From assembly GCA_034620365.1 (NCBI GenBank), contig JAQGEQ010000175.1, positions 1,302,001 to 1,366,000 on the forward strand: 64,000 nucleotides of DNA. Direction: 5' to 3'. The stretch comes from Pegea sp. RAD2-039. Its lineage: Eukaryota; Chordata; Thaliacea; Salpida; Salpidae. The position numbers and the translations under genes are program-made. Below the pieces are notes generated by a model. It was not told where the DNA came from. It did not search any database and saw only the letters and a list, made by a program, of their open reading frames with translations. Shown here piece by piece: positions 63,893 through 64,000 of this stretch (positions are counted from its first letter, which is position 1; each line of letters begins with the position of its first letter).

Positions 63893-63954
63893 CCTTCATC
63901 ATCATCATCACCAAAACTGTCTTCCTCACCAAATCCTTCAACAATGATAAGATT
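63893..63954 (-). other. Possible exon encoding an acidic segment
   Basis: Minus-strand reading gives IIVEGFGEEDSFGDDDDE followed by AAGGTGACT, a possible splice donor. It cannot join the first radial-spoke exon in phase. It may be an exon of a neighbouring gene coming from beyond the right edge, a 5' UTR exon, or a chance open run over a CAT/ATC microsatellite-like stretch (ATCATCATCATC). Confidence 0.25.
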
Positions 63955-64000
63955 AAAAATTAATAAATAAAAAAAATAAATAAAACTATAACTGATATTT

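Noticed and set aside
1-64000. CRISPR array, operon or other prokaryotic system
   Set aside because: No regularly spaced direct repeats, no ribosome-binding sites and pervasive GT-AG introns; the window is eukaryotic nuclear DNA.

Overview
The window is nuclear DNA of an animal. It is very A+T-rich, its genes are split by many short GT-AG introns, and it carries metazoan-only or mainly metazoan families: a membrane receptor guanylate cyclase, an HCN channel, pygopus, a PTPN14/Pez FERM phosphatase, an adducin head, a CYP4-type P450 and a radial spoke head protein (so the animal has motile cilia). I cannot name the species. An invertebrate with a fairly compact genome fits best.

Layout. 27-8876 (-): receptor guanylate cyclase, with the end of the cyclase domain off the left edge. 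8877-14122: non-coding, with a tRNA-derived SINE and a dead LINE. 14123-17867 (+): complete HCN-type channel. 20417-21487 (-): pygopus in one exon. 24090-25170: LINE and Ty3/gypsy pol remains. 25953-26252 (-): short zinc-finger ORF. 27960-28900 (+): gypsy gag-protease remnant. 29239-32721 (+): 12-exon coiled-coil gene I do not recognise. 33780-34990 (-): gypsy derivative. 35360-36279 (+): adducin head lacking its N-terminal exons. 36346-38295 (-): complete P450. 38296-51320: a repeat-rich graveyard with a kinesin-7 pseudogene, a PAK kinase fragment, three to four LTR-gag remnants and a tandemly repeated gag segment. 51321-58360 (+): complete 26-exon PTPN14/Pez homologue. 61185-63537 (-): complete RSPH4/6 homologue.

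How genes may work together. The guanylate cyclase and the cyclic-nucleotide-type channel are divergent neighbours and belong to linked second-messenger pathways, although the channel's cyclic-nucleotide pocket looks altered. Pygopus (Wnt) and PTPN14 (Hippo and junction signalling) are general developmental regulators. The rest looks like ordinary unlinked gene content.

Gene models were built by hand: exon joins were chosen so that reading phase, GT-AG sites and family alignment agree. For the cyclase, HCN, P450, coiled-coil, PTPN14 and RSPH genes, every visible join keeps phase.
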